A stretch of 36,094 nucleotides of DNA, from NCBI RefSeq assembly GCF_001570765.1, contig NZ_BCSH01000010.1, positions 1-36,094 on the forward strand. Reading direction: 5' to 3'. Shown piece after piece: positions 23,957-33,870 of this stretch; within the stretch, counting starts at the first letter, position 1, and each line of letters opens with the position of its first letter. The position numbers and the translations under genes are program-made. Origin of the DNA: Nocardiopsis listeri NBRC 13360 (GTDB lineage: Bacteria; Actinomycetota; Actinomycetes; Streptosporangiales; Streptosporangiaceae). Below the pieces are notes generated by a model, which was given only the letters and a program-made list of their open reading frames with translations, was not told the origin of the DNA and made no database searches.

Positions 23957-23974
23957 CCATCGGAGACACCCGCG

Positions 23975-25672
23975 ATGCCTCCCTCTTCCGCGCAGTCCGG
24001 AAAGGCCGCGACGGCCGCCAAGCCTCGGCGCAGCCGTGGCGAGGGCCAATGGGCCCTCGGCTACCGTGAACCGCTGAACAAGAACGAGGAGAACAAGAAG
24101 AACGACGACGGGCTCAACGTCCGCGATCGGATCGTCAACGTCTACGCCAAGGGCGGGTTCGACTCGATCGACCCCGCCGACCTTCGAGGGCGCTTCCGCT
24201 GGTTCGGTCTCTACACCCAGCGGGCCCCTGGCATCGACGGTGGCAAGACCGCCGTGTTGGAGCCCGAGGAGCTCGACGACCGCTACTTCATGCTGCGTGT
24301 GCGCATCGACGGTGGGCAACTGAGTGTGGCCCAACTCCGCGCGATCGCGGAGATCTCCCGCGACTATGGCCGTGACACCGCCGACATCACCGACCGGCAG
24401 AACGTCCAGTACCACTGGATCCGGATCGAGGACGTGCCCGCGATCTGGGAGAAGCTGGAGTCGGTGGGGCTGTCCACCACCGAGGCCTGTGGCGACACCC
24501 CGCGTGTGATCATGGGCTGCCCGGTGTCCGGGGTGGCCGAGGAAGAGGTCCTGGACCCCAGCGAGCAGATCCGGCGGATCCACGACGAGCACATCGGCAG
24601 CCCGGAGTTCTCGAACCTGCCCCGCAAGTTCAAGACCTCCCTCTCGGGTTGCACCGTGCACTGCGTCAACCACGAGATCAACGACGTGGCGTTCGTGGGT
24701 GTGCGCAACGAGGCGGGCGAGGCGGGCTACGACCTCTTCGTCGGCGGTGGCCTGGCCACCAACCCGATGTTCGCCAAGCGTCTGGGCGCGTTCGTGCGTC
24801 CCGACCAGGTCAGCGATGTCTGGGCGGGTGTGGCCGGGATCTTCCGCGACTACGGTTACCGCCGGTTGCGCACCCGCGCGCGGATCAAGTTCCTGATCAA
24901 GGACTGGGGCGCCGAGAGGTTCCGCGAGGTGCTGGAGAACGAGTACCTCGGCCACAAGCTCCCCGACGGCCCCGAGCCGATCCTGGACCCAGGCGTGCGT
25001 CGTGACCACGTGGGCGTGCACCGCCAAAGCGACGGCCGATTCTACGTGGGCTTCGCGCCCAAGGTGGGCCGGGTCTCGGGCACCTCGCTACTGCGGGTGG
25101 CCGAGATCGCCGAGGAGCACGGTTCGGACCGCGTGCGCACCACACCCGACCAGAAGCTGATCATCCTCGACGTCGAGGAGGAGCGGACCGCCTCGATCAG
25201 CGCCTCCCTGGAGTCCGAGGGCTACGAGGTCAGCCCGAGCGTGTTCCGTCGCCAGACGATGGCCTGCACCGGCATCCAGTTCTGCAAGTTGGCGATCGTG
25301 GAGACCAAGGACCGTGCCTCCTCGCTGATCGACGAACTCGAAAAGCGCCTGCCGGACTTCGAGGACCCGATCAGTATCAACGTCAACGGCTGCCCGAACT
25401 CGTGCGCGCGCGTCCAGGTCGCCGACATCGGTCTCAAGGGCCAGCTGATGCTGAACGAGCGCGGCGAGCAGGTGGAGGGATACCAGATCCACCTGGGCGG
25501 CGGCATGGGTCTCACCCAGGCCTTCGGCAAGAAGATCCGCGGTTTGAAGAGCACCGCGGACGACCTGCCGGACTACGTCGAGCGGGTGTTGCGACGCTTC
25601 CAGGCGCAGCGGAAGGACGGCGAGAACTTCGCGGCGTGGGCGGCCCGCGCCGACGACGCCGACCTCAAGTGA
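23975..25672 (+). CDS. nirA: Siroheme- and [4Fe-4S]-dependent sulfite/nitrite reductase
   Basis: A 565-residue assimilatory reductase that uses ferredoxin electrons to reduce sulfite to sulfide (or nitrite to ammonia). Both halves of the duplicated fold are present: GRFRWFGLYTQR, then DITDRQNVQYHWI in the first, and FAPKVGRVSGT in the second. The cluster and siroheme ligands are Cys431 and Cys437 (ACTGIQFC) and Cys473 and Cys477 (NGCPNSC). Tyr80 in LYTQR and Cys172 in EACGD sit where Mycobacterium NirA has its Tyr-Cys crosslink, recalled from the family. The context, with cysH and a sirohydrochlorin chelatase downstream, favours sulfite as substrate. ATG at 23975 has GGAG nine bases upstream; the frame is open earlier, through the leader. 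Confidence 0.95.
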   Translation: MPPSSAQSGKAATAAKPRRSRGEGQWALGYREPLNKNEENKKNDDGLNVRDRIVNVYAKGGFDSIDPADLRGRFRWFGLYTQRAPGIDGGKTAVLEPEELDDRYFMLRVRIDGGQLSVAQLRAIAEISRDYGRDTADITDRQNVQYHWIRIEDVPAIWEKLESVGLSTTEACGDTPRVIMGCPVSGVAEEEVLDPSEQIRRIHDEHIGSPEFSNLPRKFKTSLSGCTVHCVNHEINDVAFVGVRNEAGEAGYDLFVGGGLATNPMFAKRLGAFVRPDQVSDVWAGVAGIFRDYGYRRLRTRARIKFLIKDWGAERFREVLENEYLGHKLPDGPEPILDPGVRRDHVGVHRQSDGRFYVGFAPKVGRVSGTSLLRVAEIAEEHGSDRVRTTPDQKLIILDVEEERTASISASLESEGYEVSPSVFRRQTMACTGIQFCKLAIVETKDRASSLIDELEKRLPDFEDPISINVNGCPNSCARVQVADIGLKGQLMLNERGEQVEGYQIHLGGGMGLTQAFGKKIRGLKSTADDLPDYVERVLRRFQAQRKDGENFAAWAARADDADLK

Positions 25673-25695
25673 GGTCGTCCCGGTAACGAACGTAC

Positions 25696-25740
25696 GGGCT
25701 CCACGAGCCCCGCCCGGTCCCGATTCCCCAGGGGCCGGGC
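25696..25740 (+). promoter_or_regulatory. Two hairpins in the intercistronic gap
   Basis: GGGCTC-CAC-GAGCCC (25696-25710) is followed at once by GCCCGGTCCC (25712-25721) pairing with GGGGCCGGGC (25731-25740). They fill most of the 92-base gap between the reductase gene and the zinc ribbon gene and could act as a partial terminator or mRNA-stabilising element that sets different levels of the two parts of the operon. Confidence 0.5.
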
Positions 25741-25764
25741 CCGATCCGAAGGAGGAGGTGCGCC

Positions 25765-25971
25765 GTGTCCGAGAGGGCCGCACCTTACTACTGCCCCTAC
25801 TGCGGTGACGAGGACCTGGTGCCCGAGGAGGGTGCCGCCGTCAAGGGCGAGGGCTATCCCTGGGCCTGCCTGTCCTGCGCCCGGGTGTTCCGGGTCAAGT
25901 ACGTGGGTCTGCGCTCCGCGTCGTTCTCGGCGGGCGGCGCCCCCTCCAGACCGACGGAAGGGAACGAATGA
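25765..25971 (+). CDS. Small zinc ribbon protein of the sulfur operon
   Basis: A 68-residue protein. Two CxxC pairs, CPYC near residue 10 and CLSC near residue 35, spaced by about 20 residues, form a zinc ribbon. An FRVKYVGLRS stretch and a disordered tail follow. Small proteins of this type sit between the sulfite reductase and cysH genes in other actinomycetes, as far as I recall, without an assigned function. Candidate roles are an electron carrier (rubredoxin-like), a metal chaperone or a scaffold; none is shown. GTG start at 25765 with GGAGGAGG upstream. Its stop overlaps the cysH start (ATGA), so the two are translationally coupled. Confidence 0.85.
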   Translation: MSERAAPYYCPYCGDEDLVPEEGAAVKGEGYPWACLSCARVFRVKYVGLRSASFSAGGAPSRPTEGNE

Positions 25972-26663
25972 ACGCCACCATGACCGAGGGTCCCGAACTG
26001 GCCGAACGCGCCGCGCGTGAGCTGGAGGAGGCCACCGCCCAGGAGATCATCTCCTGGGCCGGTGAGGTCTTCGGGAACCGTCTGTGCATGACCTCCTCGA
26101 TGGCGGACGCCCTCATGGTCGACCTCGCCGCCAAGACGTTGCCGGGGATCGACGTGATCTTCCTCGACACCGGTTACCACTTCGCCGAGACCATCGGCAC
26201 CCGTGACGCGGTGGAGTCCGTCTACGACATCAACCTCATCACCGTGGAACCGAAGCGAACCGTCGCCGAGCAGGACCTGGTGCTGGGTCCGCGTCTGCAC
26301 AACCGCGACCCCGGCATCTGCTGCCACCTGCGCAAGGTGGAACCCCTGCGGCTAGCGCTGGAGCCCTACTCGGCGTGGTTGACCGGCCTGCGTCGGGAGG
26401 ACTCGGTGACCCGCCGCGACACCCCCGTCGTGCAGTGGGACAAACGTCGAAGGATGACCAAGGTCAACCCGATCGCACGGTGGACCCGGGAGGAGGTGGA
26501 CGCCTACATGAGTGAACACGGTGTACTGGTGAATCCGCTCCAGTACGACGACTACCCCTCGATCGGCTGCGAGCCGTGCACCCGTCGGGTCGCCCCGGGC
26601 GAGGACCCCCGCAGCGGACGTTGGGCCGGGACCGGCAAGACCGAGTGCGGAATCCACACATGA
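25968..26663 (+). CDS. cysH: Adenylyl-sulfate (APS) reductase, [4Fe-4S] type
   Basis: A 231-residue cytoplasmic enzyme reducing APS to sulfite and AMP with thioredoxin. The nucleotide-binding region has SSMADALM and FLDTGYHF. The cluster-binding cysteines, Cys118-Cys119 (GICCHLRK) and Cys201/Cys204 (GCEPC), mark the iron-sulfur APS-specific type rather than PAPS reductases. The catalytic Cys227 lies in the C-terminal KTECGIH. Both ends overlap neighbours by four bases (ATGA), so it is coupled to the zinc ribbon and the chelatase. With the upstream reductase it provides the two reductive steps of sulfate assimilation. ATP sulfurylase genes (cysDN) are not in the window. Confidence 0.95.
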   Translation: MNATMTEGPELAERAARELEEATAQEIISWAGEVFGNRLCMTSSMADALMVDLAAKTLPGIDVIFLDTGYHFAETIGTRDAVESVYDINLITVEPKRTVAEQDLVLGPRLHNRDPGICCHLRKVEPLRLALEPYSAWLTGLRREDSVTRRDTPVVQWDKRRRMTKVNPIARWTREEVDAYMSEHGVLVNPLQYDDYPSIGCEPCTRRVAPGEDPRSGRWAGTGKTECGIHT

Positions 26664-27433
26664 GCGGCGACGAGCGGGTCGAGCGAGGAGGCACGTCCAT
26701 CCCCTTGCTCGCTGTGGCCCACGGGAGCCGGGACCCGAGGTCGGCCGAAGCGGTGTCGGCATTGTTCGACCGGGTGCGCGCGCTGCGCCCGGAGTTGGAC
26801 GTTCGACTGTCCTATCTGGACCACGTGGCGCCCGACGCGGAGGAGGCGTTGGACGAACTGGCCTCGGGCGGGGCCGGTGAGGTGGTGGTCCTGCCGACCC
26901 TGCTGACGGCGGCCTTCCACAGCAAGGTGGACCTGCCCGAGGTACTGGCCACGGCACGCGAGCGCAGTCCCTGGTTGCGGGTGCACTACGCCGACACCTT
27001 GGGGCCGCACCCGTCGCTGTCCTCGGCGGTGGAGCGGCGCTTGGGCGAGGTGGGCGCCTACGCCGACCCCGACACCGCGCTGGTGCTCTGCTCGGCCGGG
27101 TCCAGCGACGCGGAGGCCAACGCCGTGGTGGCACGGCTGGCCGAGGAACTGGGCGAGCGCGGCCCATGGCGCGAGGTGGTGACCGCCTACGCGTCGGCCG
27201 CCTCCCCCACGCCCGATGAGGCGGTCACGGCGGTGCGGGAACGCGGGGCCGGGCGGGTGGCGGTGGCCACCTATCTGTTGGCGCCGGGGTTCTTCGCCGA
27301 CCGGATCCATGATCGGTCGGTGGCGGCGGGGGCGACCGTGGTCTCCCCCGTTCTGGGCGACTCCCCCGAGCTCGCCCGGATCGTGCTGGAACGCTACGAC
27401 GCCACGGTGGCCGCCCGTCACGCGGTGGTCTGA
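26660..27433 (+). CDS. Sirohydrochlorin chelatase (CbiX family)
   Basis: A 257-residue chelatase that inserts a divalent metal into sirohydrochlorin; in this setting iron, to make the siroheme of the sulfite reductase. Two CbiX-like halves are visible: PLLAVAHGSRDPRS with His21 and VVLPTLLTAAFHSKVDLPE with His87 as metal-handling residues, then a second half containing ALVLCSAGSSDAEAN and VAVATYLLAPGFFADRI. The ATG at 26660 overlaps the cysH stop. It is the last gene of the operon and is followed by a strong two-way terminator. A cobalt specificity cannot be excluded from sequence alone, but the operon argues for iron. Confidence 0.9.
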   Translation: MSGDERVERGGTSIPLLAVAHGSRDPRSAEAVSALFDRVRALRPELDVRLSYLDHVAPDAEEALDELASGGAGEVVVLPTLLTAAFHSKVDLPEVLATARERSPWLRVHYADTLGPHPSLSSAVERRLGEVGAYADPDTALVLCSAGSSDAEANAVVARLAEELGERGPWREVVTAYASAASPTPDEAVTAVRERGAGRVAVATYLLAPGFFADRIHDRSVAAGATVVSPVLGDSPELARIVLERYDATVAARHAVV

Positions 27434-27440
27434 GGCGAAC

Positions 27441-27488
27441 CGAACACCGAGCGGGTGAGGCTCTTCGGGGCCGCCCACTCGGTGTTCG
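27441..27488. terminator. Bidirectional terminator
   Basis: CGAACACCGAG (27441-27451) pairs with CTCGGTGTTCG (27478-27488); after one mismatch five more pairs follow. It lies between the stops of the converging chelatase and MFS genes, which are 58 bases apart. Confidence 0.85.
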
Positions 27489-27491
27489 TGG

Positions 27492-28673
27492 TCACCTCGC
27501 GGTGATCGCGGCGGTGGCCAGGACCAACGCCGAGAACAGCAGGGCGCCGGGGGCTCCCACCACACCGGCGACACCGGCCGCCGCTGCCGGTATGGCCACC
27601 TGGCCCATCCGGTTGCCCCAGATGCGCAGCGCCAGGGCCGCGCCACGGGCCCCTTCGGGGGCCAACGTGGTGACCTCGGCCATGGTGAGGGGTTGGCCCA
27701 CACCGAGGAGGAAGCCACCCACCAGCAGGACCACCGCCAAGACGACGAAACCGCTCGTGGGCAGCGCCACCAGGGCCAGTGCGACACCCGACACGGACGT
27801 GCTGGCGATGATGAGGGCCTTGCGGGACCAACGGCGCAGCATCCACGGCAGGATCAGCCGGGAGAGCAGGGAGGAGCCCGCCCGCAGACTCAGTAGCACG
27901 CCGACGAGCATCGGGGAGATGCCGCGGGTCTCGGCGATGAGCGGCAGGTAGGCGGTGAGAAGGTCCACCGCCGTCAGCAACGCCAGGCTGGTGAGCAGCG
28001 CTGAGGGCATCCGGCGACGTCGCAGCAGGTCCCGGGTGGGTACCGGGGGCGCGGCCTTCTGCTCGGTGGTGCGTCGGATCGGGCGCAGACGCGCCGGCGC
28101 CAGCAGTGGCAGCACGCCCAGCGACGCCACGACCCCGGCGACCACCAGGGCGACGGAGGTGGCCGAGAGCAGAGCGGGTCCCGAGGCGTCGTCGAGGATG
28201 ACGCCGGAGATCAGCGGCCCCACGAGCTGGCCCAGGGACGCGGCGGCGGTGAACCGGCCGAAGTCGCGATCCAGGTTTTCGGGACGCGAGTAGCGGGCGA
28301 TGAGCGCTTGGGCCGCGACCATGCACAGCAGGTGGCCCACGCCCACGACGGTACTCGCCAGGGCCAGTCCGAACAGGCCCCCGGAGAGGGCGAGGGAGAA
28401 TCCGCCCACGGACAGGATGAGCGCTCCCAGCCCCGCGAGCCAGGTGATGCGACCCGCGCGGTCGGTGAAGCGGCCCACGGAGACCGCCATGACCAGTGGC
28501 AGCAGGGCGTAGGCGGCGGTGACCAACCCGACCTCGAAGGCGTCGCCGCCCACTGCGATGGTCCGATAGGAGATGAGCGGTCGGGCGAGGTTGAGCGCGG
28601 TGTGGGTGAGCATGACGCTGCCCAGGAGGCCCAAGAGCCACCTCGCGCCTCCACGGTTTTCCTCGCTCGTCAT
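27492..28673 (-). CDS. MFS transporter
   Basis: A 393-residue major facilitator with about twelve helices. The helix 2-3 motif reads VGRFTDRAGRITWLAG (the usual G-R-x-x-D-R-x-G-R pattern), and a basic central loop (ARLRPIRRTTEQKAAPPVP) separates the halves. QPLTMAEVTTLAPEGARGAAL in the second half is typical of drug or metabolite exporters, but the substrate is unknown. ATG at 28673 has AAGGGG three bases upstream. It diverges from the PNPOx-family gene at 28893, and an exact palindrome sits at its probable transcription start. Confidence 0.88.
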   Translation of the reverse strand: MTSEENRGGARWLLGLLGSVMLTHTALNLARPLISYRTIAVGGDAFEVGLVTAAYALLPLVMAVSVGRFTDRAGRITWLAGLGALILSVGGFSLALSGGLFGLALASTVVGVGHLLCMVAAQALIARYSRPENLDRDFGRFTAAASLGQLVGPLISGVILDDASGPALLSATSVALVVAGVVASLGVLPLLAPARLRPIRRTTEQKAAPPVPTRDLLRRRRMPSALLTSLALLTAVDLLTAYLPLIAETRGISPMLVGVLLSLRAGSSLLSRLILPWMLRRWSRKALIIASTSVSGVALALVALPTSGFVVLAVVLLVGGFLLGVGQPLTMAEVTTLAPEGARGAALALRIWGNRMGQVAIPAAAAGVAGVVGAPGALLFSALVLATAAITAR

Positions 28674-28744
28674 GTTCCCCTTTTCGCTCCGTGACCATCG
28701 CGGCGGTACGGGAGTCGTCCCATCAGGGGATCACTGCTCGCATT

Positions 28745-28771
28745 GGACGCCGTTCGGCGTCCGGCATCGTA
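28745..28771 (-). promoter_or_regulatory. MFS promoter with palindromic operator candidate
   Basis: TACGAT (28771-28766) on the minus strand is a good -10. Just downstream, covering the expected start of transcription, is the perfect inverted repeat GGACGCC (28745-28751), GTTC, GGCGTCC (28756-28762). It could be an operator or an RNA hairpin in the leader. No -35 was recognised. Confidence 0.45.
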
Positions 28772-28892
28772 TCGAGAGCCCGGGGTCGCCGCAGTAACCG
28801 GGTCGGTGTCCCACGAGTGGCCCCGGCCACCATCCCCTTGTCTTCTCGGTAGGTTCGACGTATCGACGCCGATCCGACGGGGGAGTCACGAG

Positions 28893-29549
28893 ATGTCCGA
28901 GAGCATGCGAGACCTGTTGCGCGGGTTGACGGTGTTCGCCGGCCCCCTGGAGTCCTTCGACCCGCAGACCGCGCCGACGGACCCGTTGGAGTTGTTCCGG
29001 GACTGGTTCGCCGGTGCGGTCGCCGCCGGGGTCGCCGAACCGCACGCGATGACGGTGGCCACCGTCGACGCCGACGGAGCACCCTCCGCCCGGATCCTCA
29101 TCCTGAAGGACCTCACCGATCGGGGATGGTGGTTCGCCACGACCACGACCTCCGCCAAGGGACGTGACCTGGCCCAGAACCCGAACGTGGCCCTGCTGTT
29201 CTTCTGGGGCCCACAGGGACGCCAGGTACGGATCCGGGGCCGCGCCGAACTCGCCGGCGCCGAGGCCCGCGCGGCCGACTTCCGCGAGCGACCGTTGGAG
29301 GGGCGAGTGGCCGGGCTGCACGGTCGCCAGAGCGAACCCCTGGGTGAGACGGCGGAGATCCACCGCGAGGCCGAGCGGAGTCGCGCCCGGTTGGTGGCCG
29401 ACCCCGACCTGGCGCCCGACGACTGGGGCTTGTACCTGGTGCGCCCGCTGGAGGTGGAGTTCTGGCAGGGAGACCCGGACCGCAGGCACACCCGGCTGCG
29501 TTACGAACGCGAGGGCTCGCGGTGGCGTCGCGGGCTGTTGTGGCCCTGA
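28893..29549 (+). CDS. Pyridoxamine 5'-phosphate oxidase family protein (FMN-dependent)
   Basis: A 218-residue flavoenzyme-like protein. Features shared with PdxH are DPLELFRDWF, then MTVATVDADGAPSARILILK (FMN phosphate binding), SAKGRDLAQNP, a kept Gln-Ser in GRQSEPL, and the C-terminal VEFWQGDPDRRHTRLRYER that shapes the dimer and substrate site. The N-terminal 30 residues differ from standard PdxH, and a known actinobacterial side group looks like this, so it may make pyridoxal 5'-phosphate or oxidise another substrate (PhzG-like). ATG at 28893 has GGGGGAG seven bases upstream; TAGGTT at 28850-28855 may be the -10. The longer open frame upstream has no ribosome site. Confidence 0.85.
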   Translation: MSESMRDLLRGLTVFAGPLESFDPQTAPTDPLELFRDWFAGAVAAGVAEPHAMTVATVDADGAPSARILILKDLTDRGWWFATTTTSAKGRDLAQNPNVALLFFWGPQGRQVRIRGRAELAGAEARAADFRERPLEGRVAGLHGRQSEPLGETAEIHREAERSRARLVADPDLAPDDWGLYLVRPLEVEFWQGDPDRRHTRLRYEREGSRWRRGLLWP

Positions 29550-29561
29550 CCCGAAGGAGAC

Positions 29562-29600
29562 CGAACGCGATTCTGTTCGAGGTCGGCGGGCGGATATGAT
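29562..29600 (+). promoter_or_regulatory. Promoter of the aidB-like gene
   Basis: TATGAT (29595-29600) is a near-consensus -10. Upstream, CGAAC (29562-29566) and GTTCG (29575-29579) form an inverted repeat with an 8-base spacer. Its arms match the actinobacterial LexA box but the spacer should be four bases, so an SOS link is doubtful. The leader would be about 45 bases. Confidence 0.45.
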
Positions 29601-29651
29601 GCGGCTCACCCTCCAACCGCCACCCGCCCCCGAACCAGGAACGGATCCGGT

Positions 29652-31283
29652 ATGTCCGCCACACACGAGGTGTTCAACCAGGCCACACCGCTCGGCGATC
29701 ACGACGCCGCCGAGGACCCCGCCCTCTTGGACGGTCTGCGCCGTGAGGGCGCCGGCTGGGCCGAGGCCGAAGTACGCGAGGTCGGCGCGGCCGCGGGTTC
29801 GGAGCGCGTCCGCGCCTGGGGCGAATCGGCCAACACCTACACCCCGGTGCTGCGCACCCACGACCGCTACGGCCACCGGGTGGACGAGATCGACTACCAG
29901 CCCGCCTACCACGTCCTGATGGACCAGGCGGTGGAACACGGCATGCACGCCGCGCCGTGGGCGGACGATCGCGCGGGCGCGCACGTGGCCCGCGCCGCCA
30001 AGTTCTTCCTGTGGTCGCAGGCCGAGAGCGGGCACGGGTGTCCCATCTCGATGACCTACGCGGCGGTGCCGGCGCTACGCCACTCCCCCGAGTTGACCGC
30101 CCTGTACGAGCCGCTGCTCACCGCCCGTTCCTACGATTTCGGGCTTCGCCCTCCGTTGGGCAAGAGCGGCCTGATCGCGGGCATGTCCATGACCGAGAAG
30201 CAGGGCGGTTCGGACGTGCGCGCCAACACCACGCGCGCGGTTCCCACCTCCGAGGGCCACTACCTGCTCACCGGGCACAAGTGGTTCACCTCCGCACCGA
30301 TGAGCGACGTGTTCTTGACCCTGGCGCAGGCGCCGGAGGGGCTGACCTGCTTCCTGGTACCGCGGGTGTTGCCCGACGGAACCCGTAACAAGTTGTTCGT
30401 GCAGCGGTTGAAGGACAAGCTGGGCAACCGGTCGAACGCCTCCGCGGAGCTGGAGTACGACGGCGCGGTCGCGCACCTGGTGGGCGAGCCGGGTCGGGGC
30501 GTGCGCACCATCATCGAGATGGTCAACGGCACCCGCCTGGACTGCGTGATCGGTTCGGCGTCGGGGATGCGCGCAGCACTGGTGCAGGCGCTGCACCACG
30601 CCGAGACGCGCAGCGCGTTCGGTGAGCGGCTGGTCGACCAACCGCTGATGCGCAACGTGCTCGCCGACCTGGCGTTGGAGTCGGAGGCGGCCACGGCCCT
30701 CATGATGCGCCTGGCGGGCGCCGCCGATCGCTCCGTGCGCGGCGACGAGGGCGAGACGGCGTTCCGTCGACTCGGTGTGGCCGTGGGCAAGTTCTGGATC
30801 ACCAAGCGCCAGCCCGCGCACGCCGCCGAGGCGCTGGAGTGCCTGGGCGGCAACGGGTACGTGGAGGAGTCGGGAATGCCCCGGCTGTTCCGGGACTCGC
30901 CCCTCAACTCCATCTGGGAGGGATCGGGCAACGTGGCGGCGTTGGACGTGCTGCGCGCGATGGCCAGGTCGCCGGAGTCGGTGGAGGCCTTCCTCACCGA
31001 ACTGCGCGCCGCCGCGGGCGCCGACGACCACTACGACACCGCGCTCAAGCGTTTGGAGCAGACCCTGGGCGACGTGGACGAGATGCGGTACCGGGCGCGT
31101 TCCTTGGTCGAGCTGATGGCCCTGACCTTGCAGGCGTCGGTGTTGCTACGGCACGCGCCGACCCCGGTGGCCGAGGCGTTCACCACCTCCCGACTCGGCG
31201 GCGAGTGGGGGCACGTGTTCGGAACCCTGCCCCGCGGGGTGGACACCGGCCTGATCCTGGAAAGGGCACGCCCGCATCGGTGA
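29652..31283 (+). CDS. aidB: AidB-like acyl-CoA dehydrogenase family flavoprotein
   Basis: A 543-residue protein closely following E. coli AidB along its length: VFNQATPLGDHD at the N-terminus, MTEKQGGSDVRANTTRA, then GHKWFTSAPMSD, RLKDKLGNRSNASAELEYDG, ALECLGGNGYVEESGMPRLF and SPLNSIWEGSGNVAALDVLR. AidB belongs to the adaptive response to alkylation damage; it binds FAD and DNA, has weak isovaleryl-CoA dehydrogenase activity and is thought to protect DNA or inactivate alkylating agents. The C-terminal DNA-binding region is present, so length is as expected. ATG at 29652. No ada, alkA or alkB lies nearby. It is followed by an unusually AT-rich gap and glgX. Confidence 0.9.
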   Translation: MSATHEVFNQATPLGDHDAAEDPALLDGLRREGAGWAEAEVREVGAAAGSERVRAWGESANTYTPVLRTHDRYGHRVDEIDYQPAYHVLMDQAVEHGMHAAPWADDRAGAHVARAAKFFLWSQAESGHGCPISMTYAAVPALRHSPELTALYEPLLTARSYDFGLRPPLGKSGLIAGMSMTEKQGGSDVRANTTRAVPTSEGHYLLTGHKWFTSAPMSDVFLTLAQAPEGLTCFLVPRVLPDGTRNKLFVQRLKDKLGNRSNASAELEYDGAVAHLVGEPGRGVRTIIEMVNGTRLDCVIGSASGMRAALVQALHHAETRSAFGERLVDQPLMRNVLADLALESEAATALMMRLAGAADRSVRGDEGETAFRRLGVAVGKFWITKRQPAHAAEALECLGGNGYVEESGMPRLFRDSPLNSIWEGSGNVAALDVLRAMARSPESVEAFLTELRAAAGADDHYDTALKRLEQTLGDVDEMRYRARSLVELMALTLQASVLLRHAPTPVAEAFTTSRLGGEWGHVFGTLPRGVDTGLILERARPHR

Positions 31284-31345
31284 AATATCCACCATCGGTA
31301 TTTTATCGAACGACCTCGCAAATCCGACACAAATCACCATAAGAA
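31283..31345 (+). other. AT-rich gap with hairpin after the aidB-like gene
   Basis: AAATATCC can fold back on GGTATTT (31283-31303, one bulged base) directly after the stop, followed by TTATCG. The next 40 bases are also far richer in A and T than the surrounding coding DNA. This may be a terminator plus part of the glgX promoter. TACTTT at 31391-31396 is a possible -10 for glgX, about 80 bases before its start. Confidence 0.45.
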
Positions 31346-31474
31346 GACTCGCGGAACAGGCCGGTGCAGGAACATCGGTCTGTTTCGGCATACTTTTGTC
31401 GCCTTGGCGGAAGGAAGAAGGCGCAACGCCAAAGTGCCCTTCCGGGCCCCGACCACAAGAGACTGACGACGCCT

Positions 31475-33631
<2,157 letters not shown>

Positions 33632-33636
33632 GGTAC

Positions 33637-33686
33637 GGCCGGCCCCTCTCGGTACCGCCCGCACGCGCGCCGGGAGGGGCCCGGCC
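33637..33686 (+). terminator. Terminator of glgX
   Basis: GGCCGGCCCCTC pairs with GAGGGGCCCGGCC with one bulged G, loop near 20 bases, ending in CCTTCA. It starts six bases after the stop codon. Confidence 0.65.
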
Positions 33687-33857
33687 TTCAGCGTGTTCGG
33701 GCACCGGGGAGACAGGGATCGGGTCGTGGAAACGCGGTGGCGCCCACGGTGTGATGGCTCGTTCCTCACGATCCCGCCTCCGGTGCCTTCCCGGGTCTCC
33801 AAGGAACGGCGTCCGACGGCGCCCGCACGGTAACCCCACGGTCGACGGAACAGAACC

Positions 33858-33863
33858 TAGCCT
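33858..33863 (+). promoter_or_regulatory. -10 of the RibD-type gene, leaderless arrangement
   Basis: TAGCCT (TANNNT) ends seven bases before the ATG at 33871, so the transcript would begin at or next to the start codon. There is no Shine-Dalgarno sequence of note, which agrees with leaderless translation. The rest of the 239-base gap after glgX holds only the glgX terminator. Confidence 0.5.
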
Positions 33864-33870
33864 GGTGGTC

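Noticed and set aside
29562..29579. SOS (LexA) box before the aidB-like gene
   Set aside because: The arms CGAAC and GTTCG fit, but the spacer is eight bases instead of four.
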